Notes under the pieces: model-generated
Told to the model about the DNA's origin: nothing
Database searches by the model: none
What the model saw: only the letters and a program-made list of their open reading frames with translations
Assembly: GCA_028751875.1 (NCBI GenBank)
Contig: CM054140.1
Coordinates: forward strand, 22,376,500-22,440,499
DNA length: 64,000 nucleotides
From: Rapana venosa
Taxonomy: Eukaryota > Mollusca > Gastropoda > Neogastropoda > Muricidae
Reading direction: 5' to 3'
In this document: positions 54,649-64,000 of the stretch, one piece after another
How positions within the stretch are numbered: the stretch's first letter is position 1
Layout: every line of letters begins with the position of its first letter
Position numbers and translations under genes: made by a program

Positions 54649-56019
54649 TATGGAATTTATATAGCGCTGAATCTTGTAAAGCAACAAATCAAAGCGCTCA
54701 GATGACTTTAAAACTTTTTAATTTATGCATGTGTATGCGTTTTTTTAAAATTTTGTCATCTGTTCCCACCAGCACACAATGGCATACTCTCACAATGGCC
54801 TACTCTTTCGAACAGCAGAACAGGATTTAACATGTGTGCAAGATGTTCTGCATGCATTCACACACGGATATGAGATGAAACAGGAGGGAAAAGTCTTAGG
54901 TTTGGAATAAATATGCTTTGAGGCTGGATTTAAAAGTGTGGTAAGTAGGCTTTTGGTGAAGGGAGAGAAGGAGGTCATTCCAGATCACTGGAACAGAAAC
55001 AAAGAGAAAGAGCAAACAGTGGATTGATTGAATTTCGGTATCTGTAGCAGAGCGGAGGGAATGAGAAGGTGTGTACAGGTGAAGACATTCACAGAGGTAG
55101 GAGGGAGCTGTTTTGTGGAGACGCTTGTAACAGAGGGTACCGATCTTATAGTTTACTCTCTGTTGCACAGGCAACCAGTGGAGAGATTGCAAGAGAGGAG
55201 TTGTGTGTTCAGATTTTTTTTCTTTTTGAGGACTAGTCCAGCGGCAGAGTTTTGTATACGTCGAAGAGTGGGTTGATGATGCTGACAGACCAGTCAAAAG
55301 AGAATTGCAATAGTCCAGACGTGAAAGAATGAGAGACTGACTAGTTTGGATGTAGCATCAGTGGACAGGTACCTTTGTATTGCACTGATGCGCTGTAATT
55401 GGTCATAGTATAACTGGCAGGTCTGGGTGATGAATTTTTGCATGGAGAGTGTGTTGTCTATAACGACCCCGGGATACTTCACAGCAATGGATAGAGGAAC
55501 TGATGTATTGCTGAATTCTATTGAAGTTGTTGTGATGGGAGAGAGTTTGTGTTAAGTCCCTACAAGCATGGCTTCAGTTTTATCTGCATTTATCTGTAGC
55601 TTGTTCTGTGTCATCCAGTTTGGGATATCTTGAAGGCAGTAGGCCATATTTGTCAGGAGAGAAGGCAGATTATCAGGTATATCACTGCTAAGAATCTGAG
55701 AGTTATCGGCATGAAAATGATGGTTGACCTGATAACGGTTTATTGTATGTAAAAGTAGAGCAGTGTAGAGGGTGAAAAGAACAGGGCCCAGAACTGATCC
55801 CTGTGGGACTCCACATTCCAGTTTGACAGGTGATGATTGAGTCTTGTTTACTGCAACAGTTTGGAAACAGTCTGTGAGGTATGAACTAAACCAGGTGAGA
55901 GCTGTGCCTGTAGTACCAAATGTGTTTTGGAGTCAGGACAGAAGAATTGAATGGTCTATAGTGTCAAAGGCTGCAGATAAATCGAGAAGAGTGGGAAGGG
56001 ATATTTTCCCTGAGTCAGA
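54303..56019 (-). mobile_element. LINE-A3, 5'-truncated, inserted in the RTE copy
   Basis: Minus strand: [53 protein letters not shown], polymerase box FHADNSQ (YADD degraded), WMTQNKLQINADKTEAML, AVKYPGVVIDNTLSMQKF, LLQSLHWLPVQQRVNYK, ECLHLYTPSHSLRSATD and VIWNDLLLSLHQKP. Several frameshifts. The 3' UTR contains AC repeats and ends GCGCTATATAAATTCCATT plus TTA repeats at 54310-54360. A SINE-A with tail is nested at 54601-54866. Confidence 0.88.
54601..54866 (-). mobile_element. SINE-A remnant with LINE-A tail, nested in LINE-A3
   Basis: AAT repeats, GTATGGAATTTATATAGCGC, ATCTTGTAAAGCAAC, then GTGTATGCG, CATCTGTTCCCACCAGC, a duplicated CACAATGGC-TACTC block and TGTGCAAGATGTTCTGC. GATAT at 54596-54600 and 54867-54871 is a short target duplication. 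LINE-A 3' UTR (ATATCTGTCC) resumes outside. Confidence 0.82.
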
Positions 56020-56779
56020 AGCATGGAGATCAGTGTTGAGAAGACAAAACTCATGATAAAACCGTGCCCAGCCAATCACTACCAAGATCACAGTCAGTGT
56101 AAAAGAACTTGTGGTTGTAGATTACTTAAGTACCTTGGAGCTATCATTACTGAAGGAGGTTCAAAGACTGAAATCCTCGCAAGAGCTGCACAAACAGTAG
56201 CAGGAATGGTGAGGCTCAAGACTATCTAGAAAGACCAAAACATCTCTCTCAGGACCAAGGCCAAGCCACTGCATGCATTGGTCATCTCCACATACCTGTA
56301 TGCATGCAAATCCTGGACATTGAATGCAGATCTACAAAGAAGGATCCAGGCTTTGGAGATGAGATGCCTCAGAAGACTCCTTGGCATTCATACATGGACC
56401 ACATTACCAACAAAGAAGTCTGACAAACCATTACCCAACAAGTAAAACAGTATGAAGACCTGCTGACCACAGTCAAAAAAAGGAAGTTCAGATGATATGG
56501 ACATGTGACAAGATCAGATGGGCTCTCCAAGACCATACTGCAAGGAGTAGTGCAGGGGAAGAGAAGGCGAGGCAGGCTGAAGAAGAATGGGCAAACATTA
56601 TCACTGAATGGATCAGGAGGAGCTTCTCCACAACCCAGGTGCTTGCCCATAACCACTGCAAATGGAGCCAACTGGTGCAATGTTCATCACTGCAGTGCCC
56701 CTACGACCCTGGATGGGGTTATGGGAGCAGATGAGATGAGATGAGAGGCTAACAAAACACACTGAGGAGTACTGATGCA

Positions 56780-57600
56780 TTTCAGCACCACAAGCAACCA
56801 TATTGGCACACCCTCTATCCAGCTTTTCCAACCAGCAGCACTATAGACTACCAGCCATGCTATAGTCTACCAGCAGGCAGCGCTATAGGCTACCAGCAGG
56901 CAGCGCTATAGGCTACCAGCAGGCAGCGCTATAGGCTACTAGCAAGCAGCATTATAGGCTACCAGCCATGCTATAGACTACCAGCAGCCATATAAGTTTG
57001 GAAGGTATTCGGCACACGTTCTCCCCAGTTTTTCCAACCAGCAGTGGGATAGGCGACAGGATCCAGATAGCTCAGTGGTCAGAGCAGTGGGTTTCCTACC
57101 AGCCAAAGTTAAGCAGCATTGAGCATGGTTACCAGTTGGATGGATGACTGTTTATGCACCTTGTCTTCAGCACAGTCCCCCAGTTCACCCACTTGCAAAT
57201 AGGTACCTGCCCTCTTTAGGGTCAGGGAAGGTAAAGCAGCAAACTAGAGGAGATAAGCCCCGCCCTCAATATGCTGGCCCCTAGAGAAGTGAGATCTCTG
57301 ACACCTTACTCCCCTAGGGCCACATAGGTTATGGGACATCTTTACCTTTAGTGCAATAGGCTGCCATATACCGCACACCCTCTCCCCAGCTTAACAAAGG
57401 GGCAGCACAATAGGCTATCACATTGTGCACACCCTCTCCCCAGCTTAACAAAGGGGCAGCACAATAACTATCACATTGTGCACACCCTCTCCCCAGCTTA
57501 ACAAAGGGGCAGCACAATAACTATCACATTGTGCACACCCTCTCCCCAGCTTAACAAAGGGGCAACACAATAGACTATCACATTGTGAACACCCTCTCCA
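56780..57600. repeat. minisatellite(s) of 23 and about 54 bp, split by SINE-D2
   Basis: 56840-56995 has about seven 23-bp units (AGGCTACCAGCAGGCAGCGC TAT). 57370-57600 has five units at 52-54 bp spacing (CACACCCTCTCCCCAGC, TTAACAAAGGGGCAGCACAA, TAACTATCACATTGTG). The sequence left of the SINE (CACGTTCTCCCCAGTTTTTC, CAGCAGTGGGATAGG) is a unit of the same array. Confidence 0.9.
57055..57349 (+). mobile_element. SINE-D copy 2: tRNA/5S rRNA chimeric SINE
   Basis: Box A-like ATAGCTCAGTGGTCAGAGC, then CAAAGTTAAGCAGCATTGAG and TTGGATGGATGACTG (5S-like), AGTTCACCCACTTGCAAATA, GGTACCTGCCCTCTTTAGGG, GGTAAAGCAGC, and the end GTTATGGGACATC, TTTACCTTTA. AGTGGGATAGGC (57043-57054) and AGTGCAATAGGC (57350-57361) look like a 12-bp target duplication with two mismatches, though the minisatellite itself could supply such similarity. 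Confidence 0.82.
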
Positions 57601-58014
57601 CAGCTTTTGCAACCATCTGGCAGGAGCCTCCTAGCAAAGACCAGTTTTGGGGACAATAGCACTCAGCCTAATTATAACTATTTGGTACTCATTGGCAGAT
57701 TCTTCCACTGGTCAGGCCTGAGGCTGAGTGGATGGAGCACTGCCAGAAGCTGAAGGAAGACAGAGAAAGATGGAGAGGGGGCTGGTTGTGGAGTCATCCA
57801 TGGAAATCATCCTTGGCAATTGGAAGGTAGAGATGAAGACAGGATATGGAAGGTAATGTGAATAGTGTATATCCTAACCTTGCCAAGTTCAGCAAAGACT
57901 TGTTCATATTATAAGGGAAGAGGGAGAGTGGGTTATATGTATATAGTTTTTTAAAAAATTAACCAAGTTTTGCAATCAGTGCAGTTAATACATGAACACA
58001 TATACATATAATTA
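57601..58014. other. no recognised feature
   Basis: Nothing supported. Confidence 0.5.
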
Positions 58015-59100
58015 TATAATGTTCTTACCATATCTCACGATCATTGGAGTATATGAACAAACACATAATTATGCACATGGTTAACATTTTGTTTTACCAC
58101 CAGCCGCCATGGCGCAGTGGTTAGCGCCTTGGGTTACGGACTGGAAGGTCGCGGGTTCGATTCCCATAAGAGTCATAGGGATTTTTTTGACTTTCCGCCG
58201 CTCCTACCCAATGGAGTGTGCTGTGGGGTCAGTGGAAACTGGACTACCAGTCAGCTTCACCCTAACGATGCAGTTTGAGATGGGTTGCTCAAATTACCTG
58301 ACCAACACTGCAGGTGCTGTATCTCTCAGGCCCGGGTTTACGCCGGGATATATTATGATAGTAACAGAGTACACCTGTCAAGTAGTCCCCCAAAGCATAT
58401 CACTTTCCCCAGCAGCACATTTCGTCACCTCTTTTCATTTACTCATGCATTAAAAAAAAAAAATTGCCTCTGATTCGGTGGGCCCGGTTTTCTCTGGGGC
58501 CATGGTGGGGCCCCAGATTCGGGTTTGCCCTACACTTTTGTGCCGTGGTGATTTTTGTCAAAGCTTTGGGTTTGAGGTTCGCGGGGGACGGGCGTTTGAG
58601 GGGCGTTGTTGTGGTTTCCACTGGGTGGGCAACTCACCAGTCTGGCTCCCGACTTTACTAATACTGCAAGTAGGGGGGTTTGTAGGGGGTGTCCTGCGTA
58701 GTTAGCCCGAACAGGCACCACTGAACAAAACCCCCAAAATGACCCACAGATGCAGGGCCCCTCTGGCTGGTGGCCCCACGGCGGCCTGATAGTGATGGGC
58801 TCCCTGTGGACTTCCGACCCTGAGGATGAGACATAACAAATCTGGGTGTGGTTGTGCCGGGGAGATTGGAATGAGCGGCGTGGGAACAGTAGGACGGGGG
58901 TCGTCAGGACATGAGGCAGCAAAAAACCCCCCAAAAAACCCAAAAAAAACCCCATTTTGTTTTACCATATCATTGGACTTTAGGAAGACACGTGCATTTG
59001 GTTTTACATGTTCTTACCATATCTCAAGATCATTGGATTTTTTTTTTAAGGATTGTACATTTTCTTACCAAATCTTACGACCATTGGAGTCTGGATGGTC
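58015..59100. repeat. short interspersed TTACCATATC...ATCATTGGA repeat units
   Basis: ATGTTCTTACCATATCTCAC then GATCATTGGAGT occurs near 58018. Variants lie near 58085/58955 (one unit split by the composite element), 59008 and 59066, spaced tens of bases apart outside the insertion. Confidence 0.7.
58100..58952 (+). mobile_element. 850-bp composite retroposon with 15-bp target duplications
   Basis: CATTTTGTTTTACCA lies at 58085-58099 and again at 58953-58967. Inside, the 5' module is tRNA-derived (CCATGGCGCAGTGGTTAGCG box A, GTCGCGGGTTCGATTCCC box B) and runs to an A12 tract at 58450-58461. A second module (58464-58919) follows, with coding-like minus- and plus-strand frames such as MQGPSGWWPHGG and MGSLWTSDPEDET, resembling the leader/ORF1 region of some LINEs. 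The end is alternating A and C runs. The second module's identity is uncertain. Confidence 0.7.
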
Positions 59101-59384
59101 AGGATATGATGTATCCCCAGTATTATTGTCTTCTACTGCCAAATGACATTATGGACATTGAGGTTCTTTCAGTCCTGCTTTCCACTCTCATTGGCTAACT
59201 ATAAATAGAGGTGACCTTCACTTGTTTATGAGTTAAAGTGCTTATGTTACGTTCCACTGCTTCTGTGTAATATGCCTTCCACACAAACCGCCATTGCTAT
59301 AAGCTGCTTAACAATTGCAGCAACTTGGTCTATGCACTGGCAGCCAGGTTAAACCCTCACAAACACTCAGGCTCGCAGGTGTGC

Positions 59385-59457
59385 GCGCGCCTACACACAC
59401 ACATACACACACACACACACATACACACACAGACACAGGCGCGTGCACACACACACA

Positions 59458-59501
<44 letters not shown>

Positions 59502-59521
59502 ACACACACACACACACACAC
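59385..59521. repeat. AC microsatellite
   Basis: AC runs with ACGCGTGC interruption. Confidence 0.97.
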
Positions 59522-59532
59522 ACTTATTGTAT

Positions 59533-59800
<268 letters not shown>

Positions 59801-59904
59801 TGTTTTGTTTTCCCAATCAGAGTGGCGGCTTTCTTTCTACAGAATTTTGCCATGGACAACTCTCTCTTGATGCCGTGAGTTCTTTTTACGTGCGTTAAAT
59901 AATT

Positions 59905-60244
<340 letters not shown>

Positions 60245-60384
60245 TGTTCACTCGCTCTTTGCCCAATTCAGTTCCCTCATGTATTGCAAGTTAAATATCT
60301 TTGAGCAACTGAAAAAGATTGATGGATGGATGAATCAAGAGTGTTTTTATTTTTATTTTTATTTATTTTTTAATTTTTATTTTA

Positions 60385-60722
60385 TTCTTTTATATCGAGG
60401 ATAATGGAATAAGCGCTCATGTGCTTTTTTACATCCAGTCCCCGTGTGTATGCGGTTTTGTAAATTCTGTCATGTGTTCCCACCGGCACACAGTGGCCTA
60501 CTCTTACGAAAAGCGGAACAGGATTTAACGTGTGCGCAAGATGTTCTGCGTGCGTTCGCACACGGAGCCTCGGTTTATAGTCTCATCCGAAGGACTTTTG
60601 GGGAGTGTGGAGTCAGCACTGATGTTAACTCCAGGGGAAAAATATCCCCTTGAACGGGAATCGAACCCGGGTCGTCAGATTGCGAGCGCAATGTTCTAAC
60701 CACTAGGCTATCCTGTCCCCCT
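60385..60722 (-). mobile_element. SINE-A, full length
   Basis: Reverse complement of the 41.86-kb copy throughout: plus-strand text begins TATATCGAGGATAATGGAAT and ends GGGAATCGAACCCGGGTCGT, CTAACCACTAGGCTATCC. Both Pol III boxes are intact, and the middle carries few differences, so this and the 41.86-kb copy are the best consensus sources. Confidence 0.93.
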
Positions 60723-60737
60723 TGTGTGTGTGTGTGT

Positions 60738-60786
<49 letters not shown>

Positions 60787-60803
60787 TGCGTGCGCGTGCG
60801 CGC
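60723..60803. repeat. GT/GCGT microsatellite
   Basis: GT then TGCG units, Z-DNA-prone. It abuts the 5' end of the SINE-A. Confidence 0.97.
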
Positions 60804-60986
60804 CCAAACAAATAATTTAATTCGTCCAAGAACGCCACAGCAACACTCGAAATGTCAACAAAAGTAAAAACGATAAACAATAATGATATTGAGGCAATGA
60901 TAATGTGGGAGGGTTGGGCTGTTGTTGAACAACTTCATGCTTAAGAAATAAGATCTCCGTAAGTTAATCGCAAAATATTTCAAGGT

Positions 60987-61330
<344 letters not shown>

Positions 61331-61365
61331 CCTGCCCGCGAAGCGAGATTAATCTAACACTAAAA

Positions 61366-61600
61366 CAGCTGCAGCAGCAACAACAACATCAGCAACATCA
61401 ACAACAACAGCAACAGCAATAGCATCAGTCATCGATGCCAGGTGAGCGCGTTTCACGTGCTGTGATGGTGGCGGAGTCGGCGGCGCTCTTTTTTTTTTTC
61501 AAGATCAAGCGTGTGGGCACAATTCATCACAATTCAGCCCTGCTGCTGCTGCTGCTGCTGCTGCTGACGCCATAGAGCTGTACGTACTTGTATAAGACAG
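61366..61600 (+). other. CAG/CAA and CTG triplets around a possible splice donor
   Basis: CTGCAGCAGCAACAACAAC (Gln-rich frame ending TAG) is followed by ATCGATGCCAGGTGAGCG, in which CCAG-GTGAGC fits a splice donor, then TTTCACGTGCTG with an E-box CACGTG, and nine CTG units at 61540-61566. It could be the 5' end of a host gene, but no downstream exon is visible. Confidence 0.25.
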
Positions 61601-61796
61601 GAAGGGGAGGGAGGTCACAGAGCTAATTATGGAAGGGAGGGGGTCAGTGAACGAGCGTTGTTCTATCCAGGACCAAATAATGGATCGATGGCTAGGCTAG
61701 CTTCTTCTTCTTCTTCCTCAGCGGACATCTGTACCTAGCCTCGTGAATGTTATGTGTACGTGGCGCTAATAGATACTGTGACTGATCTTGTACTAC

Positions 61797-61811
61797 AGAG
61801 ATACACACACG

Positions 61812-61908
<97 letters not shown>
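61797..61908. repeat. AC microsatellite
   Basis: Over 100 bp of AC. Confidence 0.98.
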
Positions 61909-61909
<1 letters not shown>

Positions 61910-62177
61910 CTTACCTCCCCCTATCCACCTACCGCTGATGTCTTCCCTCTTCCCTCCCACCCCGCCCGCCACCCCCACCTCACCAAGATTGATTTTGATT
62001 TTAGTTTTGGTTTTGTGTTGTGTTGTGTTGTGTGGGTTCAATGTTAGATGGGATTGATTGTTGGATATCATTAGAAACAGGAGAAGAAGAAGAAGAAGAA
62101 AACTTGAGAAAAGACAGGTTTGCTTTATTCACACCAAGGTCAAACAATGTGTCGGTGTTACCAAAGAAGACGTTAGG

Positions 62178-62258
<81 letters not shown>

Positions 62259-62298
62259 GTGGGTGGGGGTGTAAGTGTGTGTAAGTGTGTGTGTGTGT

Positions 62299-62336
<38 letters not shown>

Positions 62337-62540
62337 GGGGTGTGTGTAAGTGTGTGTAGTGTGGTGTGTGTGTTGTGTGTGGTGTGGGTGTGGTGTGTGG
62401 TTGGTGTGTGGGGTGTTGTTGTGTGTGTGTGTGTGTGTGTGGTGTGTGGTGGGTGTGTGTGTGTGTGTGTGTTTGTTTGTGGTTGTGTGTGTGTTGTTTT
62501 GTGTGTGTTGTTATTGTGCTGTGTATGGGGTGGTGGTGTG
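62178..62540. repeat. GT-rich satellite-like tract
   Basis: About 75 bp of pure GT, then over 250 bp of GT with GGG and GTT interruptions. Val/Cys frames are artefacts. Confidence 0.97.
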
Positions 62541-62739
62541 TTGTGAATTCATATCTTCACTTTGCGTGGTATTTAGTAGTGTAAGTGTTTTTTTTCTTTT
62601 TTTTGGTGTATTCCTTTCTTTCGTTTCTTATTTCATGCCTTGTATGTGTGGGATGGGTGGGATTGTTTTTCCCCACATATGAACAAATTAGCAATACTTT
62701 AAAACGTTGTTCCGCTTTTGGGAAGTGTTATTTATTCTA

Positions 62740-62952
62740 TTCTTTTTTATATCGAGGATAATGGAATAGCAATTATGTGTTATTTTTTTAAATCCAGTAC
62801 CCGTGTGATGCTGTGTTTTGTAAATATGCACATTGCTGTTCCAACCGGCACACAATGGCTACTCTGACGAAAATTGAACAGGATTTAACGTGTGCGCAAG
62901 ATGTTCTGTGTGGTTCGCACAAACGGCTCGGTTAATGTCTCATTTTCCGAAG
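62740..62952 (-). mobile_element. SINE-A, head missing, diverged
   Basis: TTTATATCGAGGATAATGGA, ACCGGCACACAATGGC, GTGTGCGCAAGATGTTC, TCTCATTTTCCGAAG. Numerous single-base deletions. Confidence 0.8.
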
Positions 62953-62994
62953 AGTAAGTATTGTGTCGTAGTTATCAATACGATGAGAATAATT

Positions 62995-63100
62995 ACATAA
63001 CTGCATTACACACCGGGACTGGATGTTGTTGTTTTTAAAAAAAGCACATGAGTGCTTATTCCTTTATCCTCGAAATAAAAGCATTGAATGAATGAATAAT
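62995..63100 (+). mobile_element. SINE-A 3' fragment
   Basis: ACACCGGGACTGGATG, AAGCACATGAGTGCTTATTC, TTATCCTCGAAATAAAAG, AATG repeats. Opposite in orientation to the copy 45 bp upstream. Confidence 0.78.
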
Positions 63101-63214
63101 ACTAGGAATTATATGGCTACCAGTATGTGTGGTCAAGTTGTGGTCAAAACTACGATCTAACATTTCCAATTATAAAACAACAATGTACTTATTTATTTAT
63201 TTATTTTATTTTAT

Positions 63215-63310
63215 TCTTTTATATTGAGGATAATATAAGCACTTACGTGCTTTTTTACACCCAGTCCCCGTGTCTATGCGGTTTTGTAAATTCTGTCATC
63301 TGTTCCCACT
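63215..63310 (-). mobile_element. SINE-A 3' fragment
   Basis: TTATATTGAGGATAATATAA, CCCCGTGTCTATGCGG, TCTGTCATCTGTTCCCAC, ending abruptly. Confidence 0.78.
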
Positions 63311-63634
63311 GAGTTTATTAGGTACTCAGTTGTTAGCAGTAGCAGGACTGGACCAAGCCCTCACCCCACTACCATAGTACAAGAACATCACAGATGTTTT
63401 TGACCTTGCAAAAGAAGGGGCCTGCCTGTCTTACAGGGCACTGAGTCAGGATGGATAAGAAGGACAGACAGGGAGAAGATGTGGAGGGGGGAACAGCATC
63501 TCATCAAGGCTAGGAGGAGGTGTATCAGGAATGACAAGGACAGACCTCTCGTCAATTGATGCACTGTCATTGGCGGTGCTGGAGGTCGATTGCTGTTACT
63601 GTCAAAGACACGCCTCAAACCAATTCTGATGGTG
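63311..63634. other. no recognised feature
   Basis: Nothing supported. Confidence 0.5.
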
Positions 63635-64000
63635 TCACCACTGTGATAGTGGTGTACAACTGTGATAGTGGTGTCCAACTGTGATAGTGGTGTCACAACA
63701 ACTTGACAGTGGTGTCACAACTCTTGAAGGGTGTCACAACTCTTAAAGGGGTGTCACAACTCTGACAGTGATCACACACAACTCTGATAGTGGTGTCACA
63801 CTCTGATAGTGGTGTCACACAACTCTGACAGTGATCACACACAACTCTGATAGTGGTGTCACACTCTGATAGTGGTGTCACACTCTGATAGTGGTGTCAC
63901 ACAACTCTGACAGTGATCACACACAACTCTGATAGTGGTGTCACACTCTGATAGTGGTGTCACACTCTGATAGTGGTGTCACACACAACTCTGACAGTGG
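63635..64000. repeat. minisatellite of about 19-23 bp, runs off the window
   Basis: Units AACTCTGATAGTGGTGTCAC, CACTCTGATAGTGGTGTCA and AACTCTGACAGTGATCACAC. A higher-order block of several units repeats at least twice between 63755 and 64000. The array continues past the right edge. Confidence 0.95.

Larger units (their letters stand above)
53945..56760 (+). mobile_element. RTE-type LINE, older copy, interrupted by LINE-A3
   Basis: Part one (53955-54302) encodes ALWATMKKYNMGHQIIQTI, FHTSVGVRQGCLL, TNLRFANDIMGLAG with FADD mutated to FAND, and a stop after GNE. Part two (56020-56760) continues MEISVEKTKLM, YLGAIITEGGSKTEILAR, TYLYACKSWTLNADLQRR, EMRCLRRLLGIH and a decayed, frameshifted C-terminus. 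Removing 54303-56019 rejoins the protein at the same position as the intact copy at 46 kb. Confidence 0.88.

Noticed and set aside
57055..57349. A 5S rRNA gene
   Set aside because: Only the 3' half of 5S is recognisable, it is preceded by a tRNA-like segment, and the same chimera occurs twice.
58100..58180. tRNA genes at SINE heads (19870, 30500, 41855, 58100, 60700 and others)
   Set aside because: Box A and B are present, but acceptor and anticodon stems do not close and each is followed by a SINE body.

Overview
This is eukaryotic, repeat-saturated, mostly non-coding DNA from an invertebrate animal. A mollusc, most likely a gastropod, fits best. The reasons are the load of CA/GT, CT/GA, CTT and AT microsatellites, several tRNA-derived SINE families of a style I associate with gastropod genomes (from memory, not checked), RTE-type and CR1/L2-like non-LTR retrotransposons, and the absence of any operon-like coding. 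I see no bacterial gene, rRNA gene, genuine tRNA gene or CRISPR array. Only two stretches look like possible host exons: a 180-residue open frame on the minus strand at 12.0-12.55 kb, and a weak immunoglobulin-like exon at 41.0-41.25 kb.

Family names used here are local. SINE-A: tRNA-headed, about 340 bp, the most frequent, both strands. SINE-B: tRNA-headed, shares the SINE-A middle. SINE-C: tRNA-headed, with a core resembling Deu/MIR-type SINE cores. SINE-D: tRNA/5S rRNA chimera. SINE-F: carries a CTCTCCCCGGGGAGAG palindrome. Element X: unclassified retroposon with a TATA box inside an inverted repeat and a GAA tail. LINE-A: CR1/L2-like with a TTA-repeat tail. LINE-B: L2-like with a TTGAC tail. 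RTE: craniofacial-development-protein-2-like type.

Layout. 0-5 kb: microsatellites, Element X, SINE-D and a decayed tyrosine-recombinase gene. 5.1-7.4 kb: LINE-A interrupted by a SINE. 7.6-11 kb: a 62-bp minisatellite, then a macrosatellite of about 500-555 bp units. 11-13 kb: the least repetitive part, with the 180-residue frame. 13.6-26 kb: SINEs, CTT tracts and LINE ends. 26-30 kb: poorly characterised, with two LINE remnants. 30.2-38.9 kb: a satellite-like repeat (R) invaded by SINE-C, LINE-B, a piggyBac-like element and LINE-A. 41-44 kb: SINE-A copies, LINE-B and the Ig-like frame. 45.7-47.45 kb: a young RTE insertion with an inverted 5' half. 47.9-49 kb: a 12/13-bp minisatellite. 51.9-53.3 kb: a second piggyBac-like copy. 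53.9-56.8 kb: RTE invaded by LINE-A, itself invaded by SINE-A. 56.8-57.6 kb: a minisatellite holding a SINE-D. 58.1-58.95 kb: an 850-bp composite retroposon with 15-bp target duplications. 59-64 kb: microsatellites, SINEs and a terminal 22-bp minisatellite.

How the parts work together: the sequence reads as a record of retroposition rather than a pathway. RTE, LINE-A and LINE-B are the plausible enzyme sources. Several SINE bodies end in the LINE-A 3' tail, which suggests they are copied by that LINE's reverse transcriptase. Target-site duplications and paralogous empty sites date several insertions relative to each other. Identities and ages are by eye only; no alignment or database search was possible.
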